The notes: a model not told the origin generated them from the sequence alone. A stretch of 64,000 bases of DNA from Paenibacillus sp. FSL K6-3182 (GCF_037976325.1 NZ_CP150265.1:448001-512000); one strand, 5' to 3'; positions 20,216-29,556 are shown, numbered from the stretch's first letter. Numbers and translations are program-made.

Positions 20216-20253
20216 AAAAAAAGCTGGCGCGTACTTATAGCGTTAGCTTTTTC
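20216..20253 (+). terminator. Rho-independent terminator
   Basis: AAAAAGCTGGCGC pairs with GCGTTAGCTTTTT (with G-T pairs). The following 20254-20457 stretch shows no gene; it has two loose GTTATAAC/GCTATAAC motifs 35 bp apart of unknown meaning. Confidence 0.75.
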
Positions 20254-20457
20254 TTATTAGTAGCCGCTTGAATCTACATCCTCAGATAGAAACGGTGGAA
20301 TCCTTTCGCTTCCTTTTTAGCCCCTTACCCGTTATAACCTTTAAAAAACGCTTTCTGTGCTAAGCGGCTATAACTGTTCTTTACCTTGCCACCAGTCCTC
20401 TCCTCATTTTAAGATAAATATGAAATATATGGATGGTGTGTTTGGAGGCAATAGAAA

Positions 20458-22221
20458 ATGAATATCCCCATTAAACAATATTGGAGACTGTTAAGCACTT
20501 ATTTAAAGCATGAGCGGCACAAGCTCGTTCTGCTCTCTATACTGCTGCTTGCCAGCATTGGTTTGCAGCTTTGGAATCCGCAAATCATACGGCATTTTAT
20601 TGATAGCGCGCTGCAGCCTGGCATTCAGATTAATGAACTTATCGGCAGCGCTTTGCTGTTCATTACAGTTGCGCTACTGCATCAGCTCGCTAGCGTTTCC
20701 TCAGGCTATATTGGAGAACAAGTCGGCTGGACAGCAACGAATGAGCTAAGAGGTGATTTGGCGAAGCATTGCTTGCACCTCGACCAGAGCTTTCATAAGG
20801 AGAGAACGAGCGGTGAATTAATTCAGCGGATCGATGGCGACGTGAATGAGCTGTCGCATTTTTTCTCCAATTTCATATTTGTGCTGGTTGCGAATCTGCT
20901 GCTCATAGCAGGTGTACTCGTGTTAATGTTTCGCGAGGATTGGCGCTTAGGGGCAGGCATGACGGTGTTCGTTGTATTGACGATATTCGTGCTTCAACGA
21001 ATACGAACGGCTTTTTCGCCATTTTGGGTGAAATCAAGCGAAGTGCAAGCGGAGTTTTATGGGTTTGTTGGCGAGCATTTGGCGGGAACAGAGGATACAC
21101 GCGCAAATGGAGCAAGCGAATTTGTGATGAGGCGATTTCATGGACTGCTCCGCAAAATATTTCCGATTACGCTGAAAGCAAGCATAGGCGGATATTCGAT
21201 GTGGGTATCCACTATTTTTGTATTTACGCTTGGCCGATCACTTGCGTTATTATATTGCGCATATTTGTGGACAACGGATTCGATGAGCCTCGGCACGATT
21301 TATTTGGTCTTTACGTATACCGAGCTGCTCAATCATCCGCTTGAGCAAATCCGTACACAAATTCAAGATTTACAACGGGCGGATGCTAGTATTGTAAGGG
21401 TTAGCGGGCTATTCGCTACGGAATCGAAGCTAAAAGAGAAAGAGATAGCGGCTGATATGCCTGAAGGCGCGCTTTCAGTAAACTTTTCGAATGTCGCATT
21501 CGCTTACACAGGTGAGGACGGGGATGGGGAGCGAGTGCTCCACGATGTCGATTTTAATCTTCAGCCCGGTCGAGTGCTCGGTTTGCTTGGTCGAACGGGG
21601 AGCGGTAAAAGTACGTTGGCCAGACTGCTTGTTCGCTTCTACGATGTGAAAGCAGGGTCTATTGAGCTGGGCGGTACAGATATTAGGGATTATACGCTAG
21701 CTGACCTGAGAGGCCGAATCGCGATGGTATCTCAAAATATTCAGTTGTTTCAAGCGACCGTGCGAGATAATCTCACGCTTTACGATCCAACAATTTCGGA
21801 TGAGCGGTTGCATGATGTATTAGAAGATTTAGGGCTGGGCGCCTGGTTAGCTTCGCTTGGCGAAGGGCTTGATACTCAGCTGGCCTCAGGAGGAAGCGGT
21901 TTGTCGGCAGGAGAAGCGCAGCTGCTTGCATTTGCCCGTGCTTTTCTCTCTAATCCGGGTCTCGTCATTCTTGATGAGGCGACTTCAAGGCTCGATCCTG
22001 CTACGGAAGCGCATATTGAGAGAGCGATCGATAAGCTCCTTGAAGGGCGCACTGCCATTATTATTGCCCACCGGCTTGCAACAATTAAACGAGCGGATGA
22101 CATCCTTATTTTAGATGCTGGAACGCCTGTGGAATCCGGCAATAGATCGCAATTAGCGGCTGATCCAAGCTCAAGGCTATACCAATTACTGCAAACCGGC
22201 GCTGTGGAGGTGCTTGTATGA
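20458..22221 (+). CDS. ABC exporter half-transporter A (consensus Walker B, altered signature)
   Basis: 587 residues: six-helix membrane domain (about 15-310) then an ATPase domain. Walker [10 protein letters not shown] (K384), Walker [10 protein letters not shown] with catalytic E507, and H-loop IIIAHRLAT are intact. The signature reads LSAGEAQ (482-488) rather than LSGGQ. It overlaps the next exporter gene by 4 nt, and the deviations of the two subunits complement each other, so the pair is read as a heterodimer with one active and one degenerate ATP site, like TM287/288 or BmrCD. Substrate unknown; multidrug or lipid export is the usual role. It follows a 282-bp gap, and GNAT genes lie downstream. 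Confidence 0.87.
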   Translation: MNIPIKQYWRLLSTYLKHERHKLVLLSILLLASIGLQLWNPQIIRHFIDSALQPGIQINELIGSALLFITVALLHQLASVSSGYIGEQVGWTATNELRGDLAKHCLHLDQSFHKERTSGELIQRIDGDVNELSHFFSNFIFVLVANLLLIAGVLVLMFREDWRLGAGMTVFVVLTIFVLQRIRTAFSPFWVKSSEVQAEFYGFVGEHLAGTEDTRANGASEFVMRRFHGLLRKIFPITLKASIGGYSMWVSTIFVFTLGRSLALLYCAYLWTTDSMSLGTIYLVFTYTELLNHPLEQIRTQIQDLQRADASIVRVSGLFATESKLKEKEIAADMPEGALSVNFSNVAFAYTGEDGDGERVLHDVDFNLQPGRVLGLLGRTGSGKSTLARLLVRFYDVKAGSIELGGTDIRDYTLADLRGRIAMVSQNIQLFQATVRDNLTLYDPTISDERLHDVLEDLGLGAWLASLGEGLDTQLASGGSGLSAGEAQLLAFARAFLSNPGLVILDEATSRLDPATEAHIERAIDKLLEGRTAIIIAHRLATIKRADDILILDAGTPVESGNRSQLAADPSSRLYQLLQTGAVEVLV

Positions 22222-24008
22222 ACAGCAAAGAAATGACAACGGTGCAAGCCATGTGGCGGCTTATTTGCTATCGCCCGGTTCTCTATTCTGCCAATGCTAT
22301 CCTTTGGGCGACCATTCATCTATTCCCATTGCTGCCCGGCTTAATCATTCAGCAATTTTTTGATTCGCTCACAGGTCATGCCAGCTGGTCGCTTAGCGCA
22401 TCAAATCTAGCCATCTTGTTAATGGCTGTAGCTGTCGCGAGAATCGTTACGATTTATGCGGGTGCTTTGACAGATACGATCCACCGCTTTAGTATGGGCT
22501 CTTTGCTTCGGTGGAACATGCTGCGCTGGATTTTGCGTCAGCCGGCAGCGGCGGCCATTCCAATCTCGCCAGGCGAGGCCGTTACACAATTTCGCGACGA
22601 TGCCAATCAAGCAGAGGATGCCATCAGCTGGACGCTTGATTTCATTGGCAAATTGTTATTTGCGGCAGCGGCAATTTTCATTTTACTGCGGGTTAACGTC
22701 AGCATTACTTGTTATGTATTTCTGCCGCTTATACTCGTTGTATCAGTCACCCAGCTTGCTTCCAAGCGCCTGCAGGCCTACCGTGCCACCAGCCGCGATG
22801 CTACGGGCAAAGTTACGGGTATGGTCGGTGAAATGTTCAGCTCGGTGCAGGCCATTCAACTTGCTGGCGCGGAGAAACGGTTTATCGACAGACTTCGCTT
22901 ATTGAATGGGCAGCGCAGGCAGGCTGCGCTTAAGGATCGATTATTCACCTCTATACTTGATTCGGTATTTTCTAATATCGTGAATATAGGAACAGGATTT
23001 ATTTTGCTGCTGGGCGCTTCTGCTATGCAGCGCTCGGAGCTGAGCGTTGGTGACTTTGCATTATTCGTCTATTATTTAACGTTTGTGACCGATTTCACTG
23101 CGTTTTTTGGCAGATTTTTAGCTACTCTGCAGCAAACAGGCATTTCGTTTAAGCGAATGGTGCAGCTGCTGCAAGGCGCATCAACCGAAAAGCTTACCGA
23201 GCATACCCAATTGCAGCTGGGCGGTGCATTTCCTGAAAACCATCGCGCTTCAAAGGAGCAGGAGGAGGCTCCATTTCGTACGCTTTCAGTACGGGGACTC
23301 AGCTATCGGTATAAGGATTCCGGCAGAGGAATTGAAGATATAAGCATGGAGCTGACAAGAGGCAGCTTCACCGTTGTAACGGGGCGGATAGGTTCTGGTA
23401 AAACAACGCTGCTCCGCTCTGTACTTGGGCTGCTGCCTCCTCAGGCGGGAGAAATTTGGTGGAATGACGAGCGCGTAGCAGATCCGGATTCATTTTTTGT
23501 TCCGCCGCGCAGCGCCTATACCTCGCAGGTTCCTAATTTGTTTAGCGAAACGCTTGAAACGAATATTTTGCTTGGTATGCCAGATATACCAAGCCGCACG
23601 CAGAAAGCCATTCACACCGCTGTGCTGGACAAAGATATTCTGCAGCTTGAGCATGGACTCGAAACGATGATTGGACAACGCGGCGTGAAGCTGTCTGGCG
23701 GTCAAGCACAACGTACAGCGGCTGCACGCATGTTCGTTCGTGAGCCGGAGCTGCTCGTATTTGACGACTTATCGAGTGCGCTGGATGTGACGACAGAGAA
23801 GCTGCTTTGGGAACGAGTGGAACAGACGCCGCATGCGGCATGCCTGATTGTTTCCCACCGCAAAGCCGCTTTGCAACGTGCCGATCATATTATCGTCATG
23901 AAAAATGGGAAAGTAGAAGCGCAAGGCAGTCTACAGCATTTGCTTGCGGTTTCAGCGGAAATGAGATTGTTATGGGAAGAAGAAAATATGGAAGCAGCAG
24001 AAGAGTAA
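22218..24008 (+). CDS. ABC exporter half-transporter B (degenerate Walker B)
   Basis: 596 residues, membrane domain at about 15-320 and ATPase domain at about 350-590. Walker [10 protein letters not shown] (K395) and signature LSGGQAQ (492-498) are canonical, but Walker B ends [12 protein letters not shown]: the catalytic Glu is Asp517. The H-loop is LIVSHRKAA. The ATG lies inside the GTATGA overlap with the partner gene. The D-for-E change with a good signature predicts that ATP bound at this subunit's Walker motifs is hydrolysed poorly, while its signature serves the partner's active site. A GNAT gene starts 4 nt after the stop and is probably co-transcribed. Confidence 0.87.
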   Translation: MNSKEMTTVQAMWRLICYRPVLYSANAILWATIHLFPLLPGLIIQQFFDSLTGHASWSLSASNLAILLMAVAVARIVTIYAGALTDTIHRFSMGSLLRWNMLRWILRQPAAAAIPISPGEAVTQFRDDANQAEDAISWTLDFIGKLLFAAAAIFILLRVNVSITCYVFLPLILVVSVTQLASKRLQAYRATSRDATGKVTGMVGEMFSSVQAIQLAGAEKRFIDRLRLLNGQRRQAALKDRLFTSILDSVFSNIVNIGTGFILLLGASAMQRSELSVGDFALFVYYLTFVTDFTAFFGRFLATLQQTGISFKRMVQLLQGASTEKLTEHTQLQLGGAFPENHRASKEQEEAPFRTLSVRGLSYRYKDSGRGIEDISMELTRGSFTVVTGRIGSGKTTLLRSVLGLLPPQAGEIWWNDERVADPDSFFVPPRSAYTSQVPNLFSETLETNILLGMPDIPSRTQKAIHTAVLDKDILQLEHGLETMIGQRGVKLSGGQAQRTAAARMFVREPELLVFDDLSSALDVTTEKLLWERVEQTPHAACLIVSHRKAALQRADHIIVMKNGKVEAQGSLQHLLAVSAEMRLLWEEENMEAAEE

Positions 24009-24012
24009 GGGG

Positions 24013-24555
24013 ATGATCGAATTGCGTGAAGACATGCAAATAAGAGCGATGGAAAGTAATGATGTCAATGTCATTTTTCATGCGATTGAACATCAAGATA
24101 TTAGTAAGCGATTAGATTATATTGCAAGATGCTGGGAAGAAAATAAAACGGGACAGCGCGTCACCCTTGTCGCTTTCTACAAGGGTCAGTTCGCTGGATG
24201 GCTGCATCTGCTGTCACAATCGTATTATCCCTATTTTCAGCAAAACAACATTCCTGAAATAAACAATTTTGATGTGATCCCAGCCTTGCGGCGCAAGGGG
24301 ATTGGAAATGCTTTGATGGATGGCATTGAGCAGATCGCATTTGAAAAATACGGAATTGTCGGCATCGGAGTAGGGCTCTACTCTAGCTATGGCAGTGCAC
24401 AGCGCATTTACGCTCGCAGAGGCTATATTCCTGACGGTAGAGGGATTTCGTACGAGAATGTTATTGTGAAGCCCGGCAGCATGGTTCGTGTCGACGATGA
24501 ACTAGTGTTATACATGGTGAAGGAAGCGCCTAATTCCTCTTCGGAAAATAGTTAA
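24013..24555 (+). CDS. GNAT-family N-acetyltransferase
   Basis: 180 residues of the Gcn5 fold. The acetyl-CoA motif A reads VIPALRRKGIGNALMDGIEQIAF (Q/RxxGxG/A pattern intact) and YARRGYIPDGRGI is the usual C-terminal motif. The start ATG is 4 nt after the exporter gene with AAGG just upstream, so it is the third gene of that unit. The acceptor is unknown; a small molecule handled by the exporter is possible but not shown. Confidence 0.85.
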   Translation: MIELREDMQIRAMESNDVNVIFHAIEHQDISKRLDYIARCWEENKTGQRVTLVAFYKGQFAGWLHLLSQSYYPYFQQNNIPEINNFDVIPALRRKGIGNALMDGIEQIAFEKYGIVGIGVGLYSSYGSAQRIYARRGYIPDGRGISYENVIVKPGSMVRVDDELVLYMVKEAPNSSSENS

Positions 24556-24583
24556 TAGATTGCCCATACGATTCATTGTTCCT

Positions 24584-24613
24584 CTATCGGGGTAAGAAGT
24601 AGTAGACCGATAG
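24584..24613 (+). promoter_or_regulatory. Inverted repeat upstream of the NATD1-type gene
   Basis: CTATCGG (24584-24590) and CCGATAG (24607-24613) form a 7-bp inverted repeat with a 16-nt gap, 52 nt before the next start. It has no T-run; an operator or leader hairpin. Confidence 0.35.
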
Positions 24614-24664
24614 CTTGACCATAAGAAGCTATAACTAACAGCTTTCTAGGAGGTGCAGGCAACA

Positions 24665-25048
24665 ATGGATACAGATAGAGACTTGTATGGCGAAGTAGAA
24701 GAGGAAATATTGGCACAAAAGCAAGGCAACAGCTACGTTCTGACAACAACCAAAGGAACGATCGGTAAGATCACTTACACGATGGTCGACGTAGACACCT
24801 GGGTCATTGACCACACGTATGTGGATGGCGACTATCGCGGCCAGCATTTGGGGCGGCAGCTGCTTGATTTTGTAGTAGAAGAGGCTAGGGAGAAGGGGAG
24901 ACGGATTATTCCTTCTTGCTCCTATGCGTTAGCCGAGTTCAAGCGGAATCCAGCATATGAGGATGTATGGGATAAAACAAACACGGAATATTCCGATTCG
25001 TACAGCTCCAGCGGAGCGGGTGCAGCAAGCGGCGGATTGTCCAACTAA
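24665..25048 (+). CDS. NATD1/YjdJ-type small GNAT protein
   Basis: 127 residues. The compact GNAT variant: YTMVDVDTWVIDHTYVDGDYRGQHLGRQLLDFVVEEAREKG (motif A) followed by IIPSCSYALAEFKRNPAYEDVW, the family's hallmark ending. The C-terminal tail (SDSYSSSGAGAASGG) is low complexity. Start ATG 24665 is 9 nt after AGGAGGTG, which excludes the GTG 24653 inside that site. Function of this family is not settled; the acetyl-CoA-binding fold is clear. Confidence 0.82.
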   Translation: MDTDRDLYGEVEEEILAQKQGNSYVLTTTKGTIGKITYTMVDVDTWVIDHTYVDGDYRGQHLGRQLLDFVVEEAREKGRRIIPSCSYALAEFKRNPAYEDVWDKTNTEYSDSYSSSGAGAASGGLSN

Positions 25049-25060
25049 TAAGCAACAAAA

Positions 25061-25097
25061 AAAGAGCTGTCTACCTACAAAGGTAGATGGCTCTTTT
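25061..25097. terminator. Bidirectional Rho-independent terminator
   Basis: AAAGAGCTGTCTACCT pairs with AGGTAGATGGCTCTTT around ACAA. A7 flanks on the left and T4 on the right, so it serves both the plus-strand GNAT gene and the minus-strand operon ending at 25112. Confidence 0.92.
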
Positions 25098-25111
25098 GCT
25101 GCCTATAACGA

Positions 25112-25219
25112 TTACTTCGCAGTAGTTACTCTAGCTTGTTCATTCAGCTTAAGCAGGTTTGAAAATTGAAGAGGTTTGCGGTCGGTTTTATTGTTTGCAT
25201 TTATTCTTGGTGGATACAT
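25112..25219 (-). CDS. 35-residue basic peptide, last gene of the exporter operon
   Basis: Not a conventional-length gene, but well supported: ATG at 25219 is preceded by a perfect AAAGGAGG with 7-nt spacing, the frame runs 35 codons to TAA, and a bidirectional terminator stands 14 nt beyond the stop. The peptide begins MYPPRINANN and ends NEQARVTTAK. It has no Cys and no double-Gly leader, is rich in Asn (5) and basic residues (4 Lys, 3 Arg; Asp and Glu one each, net about +5), and has Gln18 and Gln28. It follows, in the same direction, a GNAT-like gene, an ABC exporter and another GNAT-like gene. A precursor of an exported, modified peptide is the attractive reading. A small regulatory or stress protein is the alternative. 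Confidence 0.7.
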   Translation of the reverse strand: MYPPRINANNKTDRKPLQFSNLLKLNEQARVTTAK

Positions 25220-25277
25220 GTAAAGACCTCCTTTAATAATAGAATATATTCACAGTAACATATGGAATAAAGTGGCG

Positions 25278-25799
25278 TCAATTGTCATTTTTTGTTCGAT
25301 TTAAGTAGTGAAGAAGTTGGTTGAAATCAGTGGAATAGGCATTTTCTATTTCATGGTACCCATCTCTTTGTCCTACTATAGTCGCAAATTTGGAATAAAG
25401 TCTGTTCAGATAGGCATGGCTTGCAAGCGCGTGAAATTCAAATGTCCTGACCTTCGGATTCTCAGCGGCGATATGGTTTGCTAGAAAACGAAAGCCGTTA
25501 ATGAACAATCGGCCGCTTCGATAGGCGTCGTTTATAATGACGGAATCTACGAAAGCAATTTCCCCTTCGCGAACAGGCTCATATTCCGTAGACAAATATC
25601 TATAATGCGCCCATCCAATCGTGTCGCCCTCCAGGCTTAGGATTAGCATTACTTTGGATTGCTGTAGAGACTGTAAAATATGATATAAGGTATCCGGAAG
25701 CGAAAACTTGCTGCTGAAATCGGTGCGATGCCTGATGAAATATAGGGCATACTGTGCTAAGTCAGCATCATTCTTACAAACGCGGTACTGCGCAAGCAT
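25278..25799 (-). CDS. GNAT-like protein, paralogue of the one at 28000
   Basis: 173 residues. GEIAFVDSVIINDAYRSGRLF is the place of GNAT motif A, but the Q/RxxGxG/A loop is changed to YRSGRLF; LNRLYSKFATIVG matches the usual C-terminal YxKxGF region. The first half (IRHRTDFSSKFSLPDTLYHILQSL) aligns in layout with the protein at 28000-28524, which has YRSTRLF at the same position. The two therefore form a divergent pair flanking the exporter gene. Because the acetyl-CoA loop is altered, activity is uncertain; it may act as a binding partner. It starts 17 nt after the exporter stop; the ribosome site GGAGG is in that gap. Confidence 0.65.
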   Translation of the reverse strand: MLAQYRVCKNDADLAQYALYFIRHRTDFSSKFSLPDTLYHILQSLQQSKVMLILSLEGDTIGWAHYRYLSTEYEPVREGEIAFVDSVIINDAYRSGRLFINGFRFLANHIAAENPKVRTFEFHALASHAYLNRLYSKFATIVGQRDGYHEIENAYSTDFNQLLHYLNRTKNDN

Positions 25800-25816
25800 C
25801 GATAAGCAACCTCCTT

Positions 25817-27976
25817 CTATTTTCGTTCCTTCAGCGTTTGCCTGACTCGGTTATTGATTTCAGGATGTTTAGATAACACGTAATGAAGCCCTTTCCGCTG
25901 CAAGGTAAGGAACACGCAAGGCGTAATGGCTGTGATATCGGCTGTACGCGGCACATTGTTAAGCAAAGCAATTTCACCAAAATGGTCTCCGTCCTCTAAT
26001 ATGGCAAGTCGAAGCTTTCCATCAATCGCATTTGCGTCCTTGCGTGATACTTCAACCCGGCCGCGTGCAATTAAGTAAAATTTCTCACCCTGATCTCCGG
26101 CATGAATGACAGGTTGGCCTGCGCTAAATGTCTCTGTGTTGAACAGGCTTCGAATTTCTTTCAGTACCTCGTTATCAATACCTTGAAAGAAAGGAAGCTT
26201 TGCAAGCCTTTCCTCATCAATATCAGCTTCCTGCCCGCTATTTGAAATCAGCATACCATTCTGCTTTTCCCATAATTCTTTATAATAGCCTTCGCGTGCA
26301 AGCATTTCCTCGTGAGTCCCAATGTCGACCAGCTCACCCTTATCAAACACAAAAATGCAATCTGCACCTGTTATAGAAGATAAACGATGCGTAACGGTTA
26401 TTACGGTTCGATTGCGTGACAAATCCCTAAATGTACGGTTAATAGATGCCTCAGCTATCGGGTCTAGCGCAGAGGTAGCTTCATCCAACAATAATAGTTG
26501 GGGATCTTTTAATATCGCGCGAGCAATGGCGAGCCGCTGCCGCTGCCCTCCAGACAAATTAGACCCATCATCCAGCACCAGCGTATCGTAACCATTTGGC
26601 AGCGTCATGATGAACACATGAATTTCAGCTTGTTTGGCAGCTTCTATGATTTCTTCCTTCGTTGCCGTTGGTTTGCTGATGCGAATATTGTCCATAATGG
26701 AACCTCGAAAGAGAAAGTTATCTTGAAATACAACGCCGAGCTGATCTCGGTAAGAGCTTCGACTTAGTTCCTGCATGGGAATACTATTGATTTCGAGTTG
26801 ACCTGCACTTGGGTCATAGAAGCCCAGCACCAGCTGTACGAGCGTGCTCTTGCCAGAGCCGCTAGAGCCTACGAATGCAGCTGTGGTTCCAGCTTTAATA
26901 TGTAAATTTATCTTTTTAAGTGCTTCCTGCTCCTCGTTATAGCGAAAGGAAACGTCTGAAAAACGAATATCCGGCAAATGATTTAGGGGGCTCGTCATAA
27001 GTGCTTTACCTGTTGTTTCCTTAGGCGCTTGCAACAGCTTGTTCATTCGCTCAATGCTGACGGAAGCATCCGTAAAGACTGGAATCGTTGCGGTTAAATT
27101 AAAAACGGAATTCCCCATTGAAGTATACATCGTAAAAAAGGCAACCAAAGCCCCGATCGTAATATGCCCGTGAAGTGCGAGATAAGAGCCAAGCCCAATA
27201 ATGGATAAATTGATCAGGAGTAAGCTGATCAGCGGAATTCGCTCCAGCTGAGCGTTAATCACATTTTTTCGATAGTGAATGAGATACATCGTTTGCAGTC
27301 TGCCCACAAATTTATGTGTCATCGCCTGCTGGAGATTAAAACCTTTGACTACTTTTTGCGCTCTAATGTTTTCCTGTATGTCGCCTGTTAAATGATCGAG
27401 TTGCTCCTTATGAGCGACGTTGATGGCCTGTGCGCGAGCGCCCAGCAAGTAAGGACCGGCAAAAATAAGGGCTGCCCCAAACAATATGGCTAGTGCCATA
27501 CTCCACTGCAAATAAAACAAAACGGCGGTGCTAATGACTACAACGGAAAAAGATTGTATTCCTACCGTCAGAATTGCATTCATTGCTCGCTCAATGGCAG
27601 GAAGATCGACTGTGAAATAGGAGAGCAGCTCACTTGAGCGCGTCTTCTGGAAGAAAGCGAGGTTCACTTGCTGCATATGCTCAAATAATTGCTTGCGCAA
27701 ATCCTGCTGCACCCTTGCACTCAGCTTGGCAAGAGCATAATCGCTGAAAACGCCAGCGCTGAGGCAGAAGATGCCGCTAGCCGCCAGAATGATGATGATA
27801 AGAGAAAAGGCATGCAGGTCCTTAGGAAGGATGGCTTTGTCGATTAGAAATTGAAAGCTCAATGGTGCTAATGAAATGAAGATGAGATCCAAAAATAGCG
27901 TAACGAAAAAAAATATAGCCAGAGGCTTGTAGGCACGCATATAGCCTGCTAAGTGCTTAAGAACAATAAATACCAT
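25817..27976 (-). CDS. ABC exporter with C-terminal cyclic-nucleotide-binding domain
   Basis: 719 residues: a six-helix exporter domain (about 1-320), an ATPase domain (about 335-575) with Walker A GSSGSGKST, signature LSGGQRQ, Walker B LLLLDEATSALD and H-loop VTHRLSS, all canonical; then a cNMP-binding domain from about 585 with the phosphate-binding cassette FGEIALLNNVPRTADITA. There is no C39 peptidase domain. NHLP-type bacteriocin exporters also combine a cyclic-nucleotide domain with an ABC exporter, but with a different order, so this is not one of them. It probably works as a homodimer. Ribosome site AGAAGGAG is well placed. It lies between two GNAT-like genes and before the 35-residue peptide gene. 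Confidence 0.85.
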   Translation of the reverse strand: MVFIVLKHLAGYMRAYKPLAIFFFVTLFLDLIFISLAPLSFQFLIDKAILPKDLHAFSLIIIILAASGIFCLSAGVFSDYALAKLSARVQQDLRKQLFEHMQQVNLAFFQKTRSSELLSYFTVDLPAIERAMNAILTVGIQSFSVVVISTAVLFYLQWSMALAILFGAALIFAGPYLLGARAQAINVAHKEQLDHLTGDIQENIRAQKVVKGFNLQQAMTHKFVGRLQTMYLIHYRKNVINAQLERIPLISLLLINLSIIGLGSYLALHGHITIGALVAFFTMYTSMGNSVFNLTATIPVFTDASVSIERMNKLLQAPKETTGKALMTSPLNHLPDIRFSDVSFRYNEEQEALKKINLHIKAGTTAAFVGSSGSGKSTLVQLVLGFYDPSAGQLEINSIPMQELSRSSYRDQLGVVFQDNFLFRGSIMDNIRISKPTATKEEIIEAAKQAEIHVFIMTLPNGYDTLVLDDGSNLSGGQRQRLAIARAILKDPQLLLLDEATSALDPIAEASINRTFRDLSRNRTVITVTHRLSSITGADCIFVFDKGELVDIGTHEEMLAREGYYKELWEKQNGMLISNSGQEADIDEERLAKLPFFQGIDNEVLKEIRSLFNTETFSAGQPVIHAGDQGEKFYLIARGRVEVSRKDANAIDGKLRLAILEDGDHFGEIALLNNVPRTADITAITPCVFLTLQRKGLHYVLSKHPEINNRVRQTLKERK

Positions 27977-27999
27977 GACGGATTGTGCTCCTTCTGAGC

Positions 28000-28524
28000 T
28001 TAAAAATAAATTTCATGAGGGTATTTCATTACATCATCGTGCCATTGGGTGAAATCCATAACATACTCTTCAATAACGCCATGATCCGTATCCTGAACCG
28101 CCACTTTCCTGGCTGATTTCGCGCAAAGGCGCTGAAGCTTCGGCTTTGCGGGTATCCAGAACCGAAGCTCTGTAACAGGCTGTTTCAACTGGGCTAAGTA
28201 TTGAGCGAGAAACTGTGAAGCCTGGAGAAACAATCGGGTGCTTCGATAGCTTTCCTTAATAAAAACCGTCTGAATCTGAACGATATGCTCATTTTCATAG
28301 TTTTGATCTCCGGTGCCGTGTATGTACCCTATTGCGCCTATGATTTCATCATCGGGATTGCGAAATAGAATAGATTCTTTCTCCATAAACAGAGGGCTTG
28401 AAAGGTAGCTGAGAGAGACAGGAAAGGAATAGGGCAGGTTTAGCTGCACGAAATGTTCCAGCAAAAAAGTGATGTAGGCCTCTTGATACTTGGCAGTAGA
28501 GCAAATGTTGAAATAATAGCTCAT
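28000..28524 (-). CDS. GNAT-like protein, first gene of the exporter operon
   Basis: 174 residues. IVQIQTVFIKESYRSTRLFLQASQFLAQYLAQ occupies the motif-A region and LRFWIPAKPKLQRLCAKSARKVAV the following beta/alpha unit. It shares the YRSxRLF core with the 25278 protein, so both stem from one ancestor and both lack the standard acetyl-CoA loop. It is the promoter-proximal gene; TATAAT lies 35 bp upstream. The exporter gene starts 23 nt after its stop. Function is unknown, but its presence on both sides of the exporter suggests a role in preparing or binding the transported substrate. Confidence 0.65.
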   Translation of the reverse strand: MSYYFNICSTAKYQEAYITFLLEHFVQLNLPYSFPVSLSYLSSPLFMEKESILFRNPDDEIIGAIGYIHGTGDQNYENEHIVQIQTVFIKESYRSTRLFLQASQFLAQYLAQLKQPVTELRFWIPAKPKLQRLCAKSARKVAVQDTDHGVIEEYVMDFTQWHDDVMKYPHEIYF

Positions 28525-28558
28525 AGGCTAAATTACCTTCTTTCAAGATAATGACCAA

Positions 28559-28564
28559 ATTATA
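28559..28564 (-). promoter_or_regulatory. Probable -10 box of the exporter operon
   Basis: TATAAT on the minus strand, 35 bp before the first gene. The -35 region 17 bp further (TTCTGT) is a weak match. The divergent tgl gene must have its own promoter in the same 181-bp gap. Confidence 0.5.
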
Positions 28565-28705
28565 CCATGATCTGACAATGAACAGAAGATTGATTGTGTA
28601 TTCGACAACATTTGCAGCGTCCCTATTCCGCATCCATACTCACATTTTTTTAATTTACACGTACAATAACCTAATCGATTTGGAATGAAATGGAGGAAAA
28701 CTAAG

Positions 28706-29524
28706 GTGATACTTGTTGCGGGTAGTCCTACGTTTTCGATTAATCCTTTGACGTTATCGGAGATTGAACGAAAAATACTGCAGGAGAAGCAGAAAAGCCA
28801 GGTTGTCTATCGCTATCCATCGGTTGATGCGCTCGAATTTGAGCTGAAAACGCGCATGCATACGGTTGAAGCAGCCAAAGCGCTTTATGCCAGTGGAGTG
28901 AGCTTTGCGACCTTCGCAGGGTCAAAATGCAATGAGCAATACTGGACGCGTACAGAAAACGGCGGCTTTCAGCTAAAGGGAGGCGTACTGCCTTCGGTTG
29001 GCATTAACGATATTTTTGAAAATGGACATTTGTACGGTTTTGAATGTGCAGGCGCCATTATTATTATCTTTTATAAGGCAGTGCTTGATACGGTTGGCGA
29101 TGCCGTGTTCAACGCTTATTTTAAAAACCTGTTTTTAAGAGACTGGCAATACGACCGTGATTTAAGCTTAATAACTACCTATGATAAAAATGAAGCCTAT
29201 CCCGGCGACGCGCTCTACTTCAAGAACCCTCACCATGATCCGGATACACCGGAATGGCAAGGTGAGAATGTCATCATGCTGGATGATGATTTGTATTTCG
29301 GCCATGGCATCGGTATTGAATCCGGCCAAGACATCATTAATGCGCTGAATCGCATGCGCTATGAGAATGCCTCTATATCTGCGTACTTGCAGGATATTGT
29401 GGTCCATCCCGATTATGAATATTTGCGAGGCTTAAACGTTAGGGACGTTTGGTGGGATGGGGGAAGCGGTTCCGAACAGCTCGGCATTGCGGCAAGAATA
29501 GGCACGGGCTCGGCTAGATATTAA
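28706..29524 (+). CDS. tgl: Protein-glutamine gamma-glutamyltransferase (spore coat transglutaminase)
   Basis: 272 residues, about 25 more than B. subtilis Tgl (245). Conserved Tgl blocks: FELKTRMHTVEAAKAL, FATFAG, YWTRTENG, GHLYGFECAGA (catalytic C114; C116 in B. subtilis), ALYFKNPHHDPDTPEWQGENVIML and FGHGIGI. The enzyme forms gamma-glutamyl-lysine cross-links between spore coat proteins late in sporulation. The start is taken as GTG 28706 because TGGAGG (28691-28696) is 9 nt upstream and MILVAG then lines up with B. subtilis MIIVSG (recalled); ATG 28685 would place the ribosome site inside the gene. The C-terminal extension (DVWWDGGSGSEQLG) is of unknown use. It is divergent from the exporter operon. 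Confidence 0.88.
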   Translation: MILVAGSPTFSINPLTLSEIERKILQEKQKSQVVYRYPSVDALEFELKTRMHTVEAAKALYASGVSFATFAGSKCNEQYWTRTENGGFQLKGGVLPSVGINDIFENGHLYGFECAGAIIIIFYKAVLDTVGDAVFNAYFKNLFLRDWQYDRDLSLITTYDKNEAYPGDALYFKNPHHDPDTPEWQGENVIMLDDDLYFGHGIGIESGQDIINALNRMRYENASISAYLQDIVVHPDYEYLRGLNVRDVWWDGGSGSEQLGIAARIGTGSARY

Positions 29525-29556
29525 AATGATTCGTATCCTTGAAATTTATGAAAAGG

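Noticed and set aside
24013..25048. Plus-strand GNAT genes as part of the peptide operon
   Set aside because: Opposite strand, separated by a bidirectional terminator, and with intact acetyl-CoA loops unlike the YRSxRLF pair.
25817..27976. NHLP bacteriocin exporter
   Set aside because: Domain order differs (cNMP domain at the C-terminus), and no C39 peptidase or NHLP-type precursor with a double-Gly leader is present.
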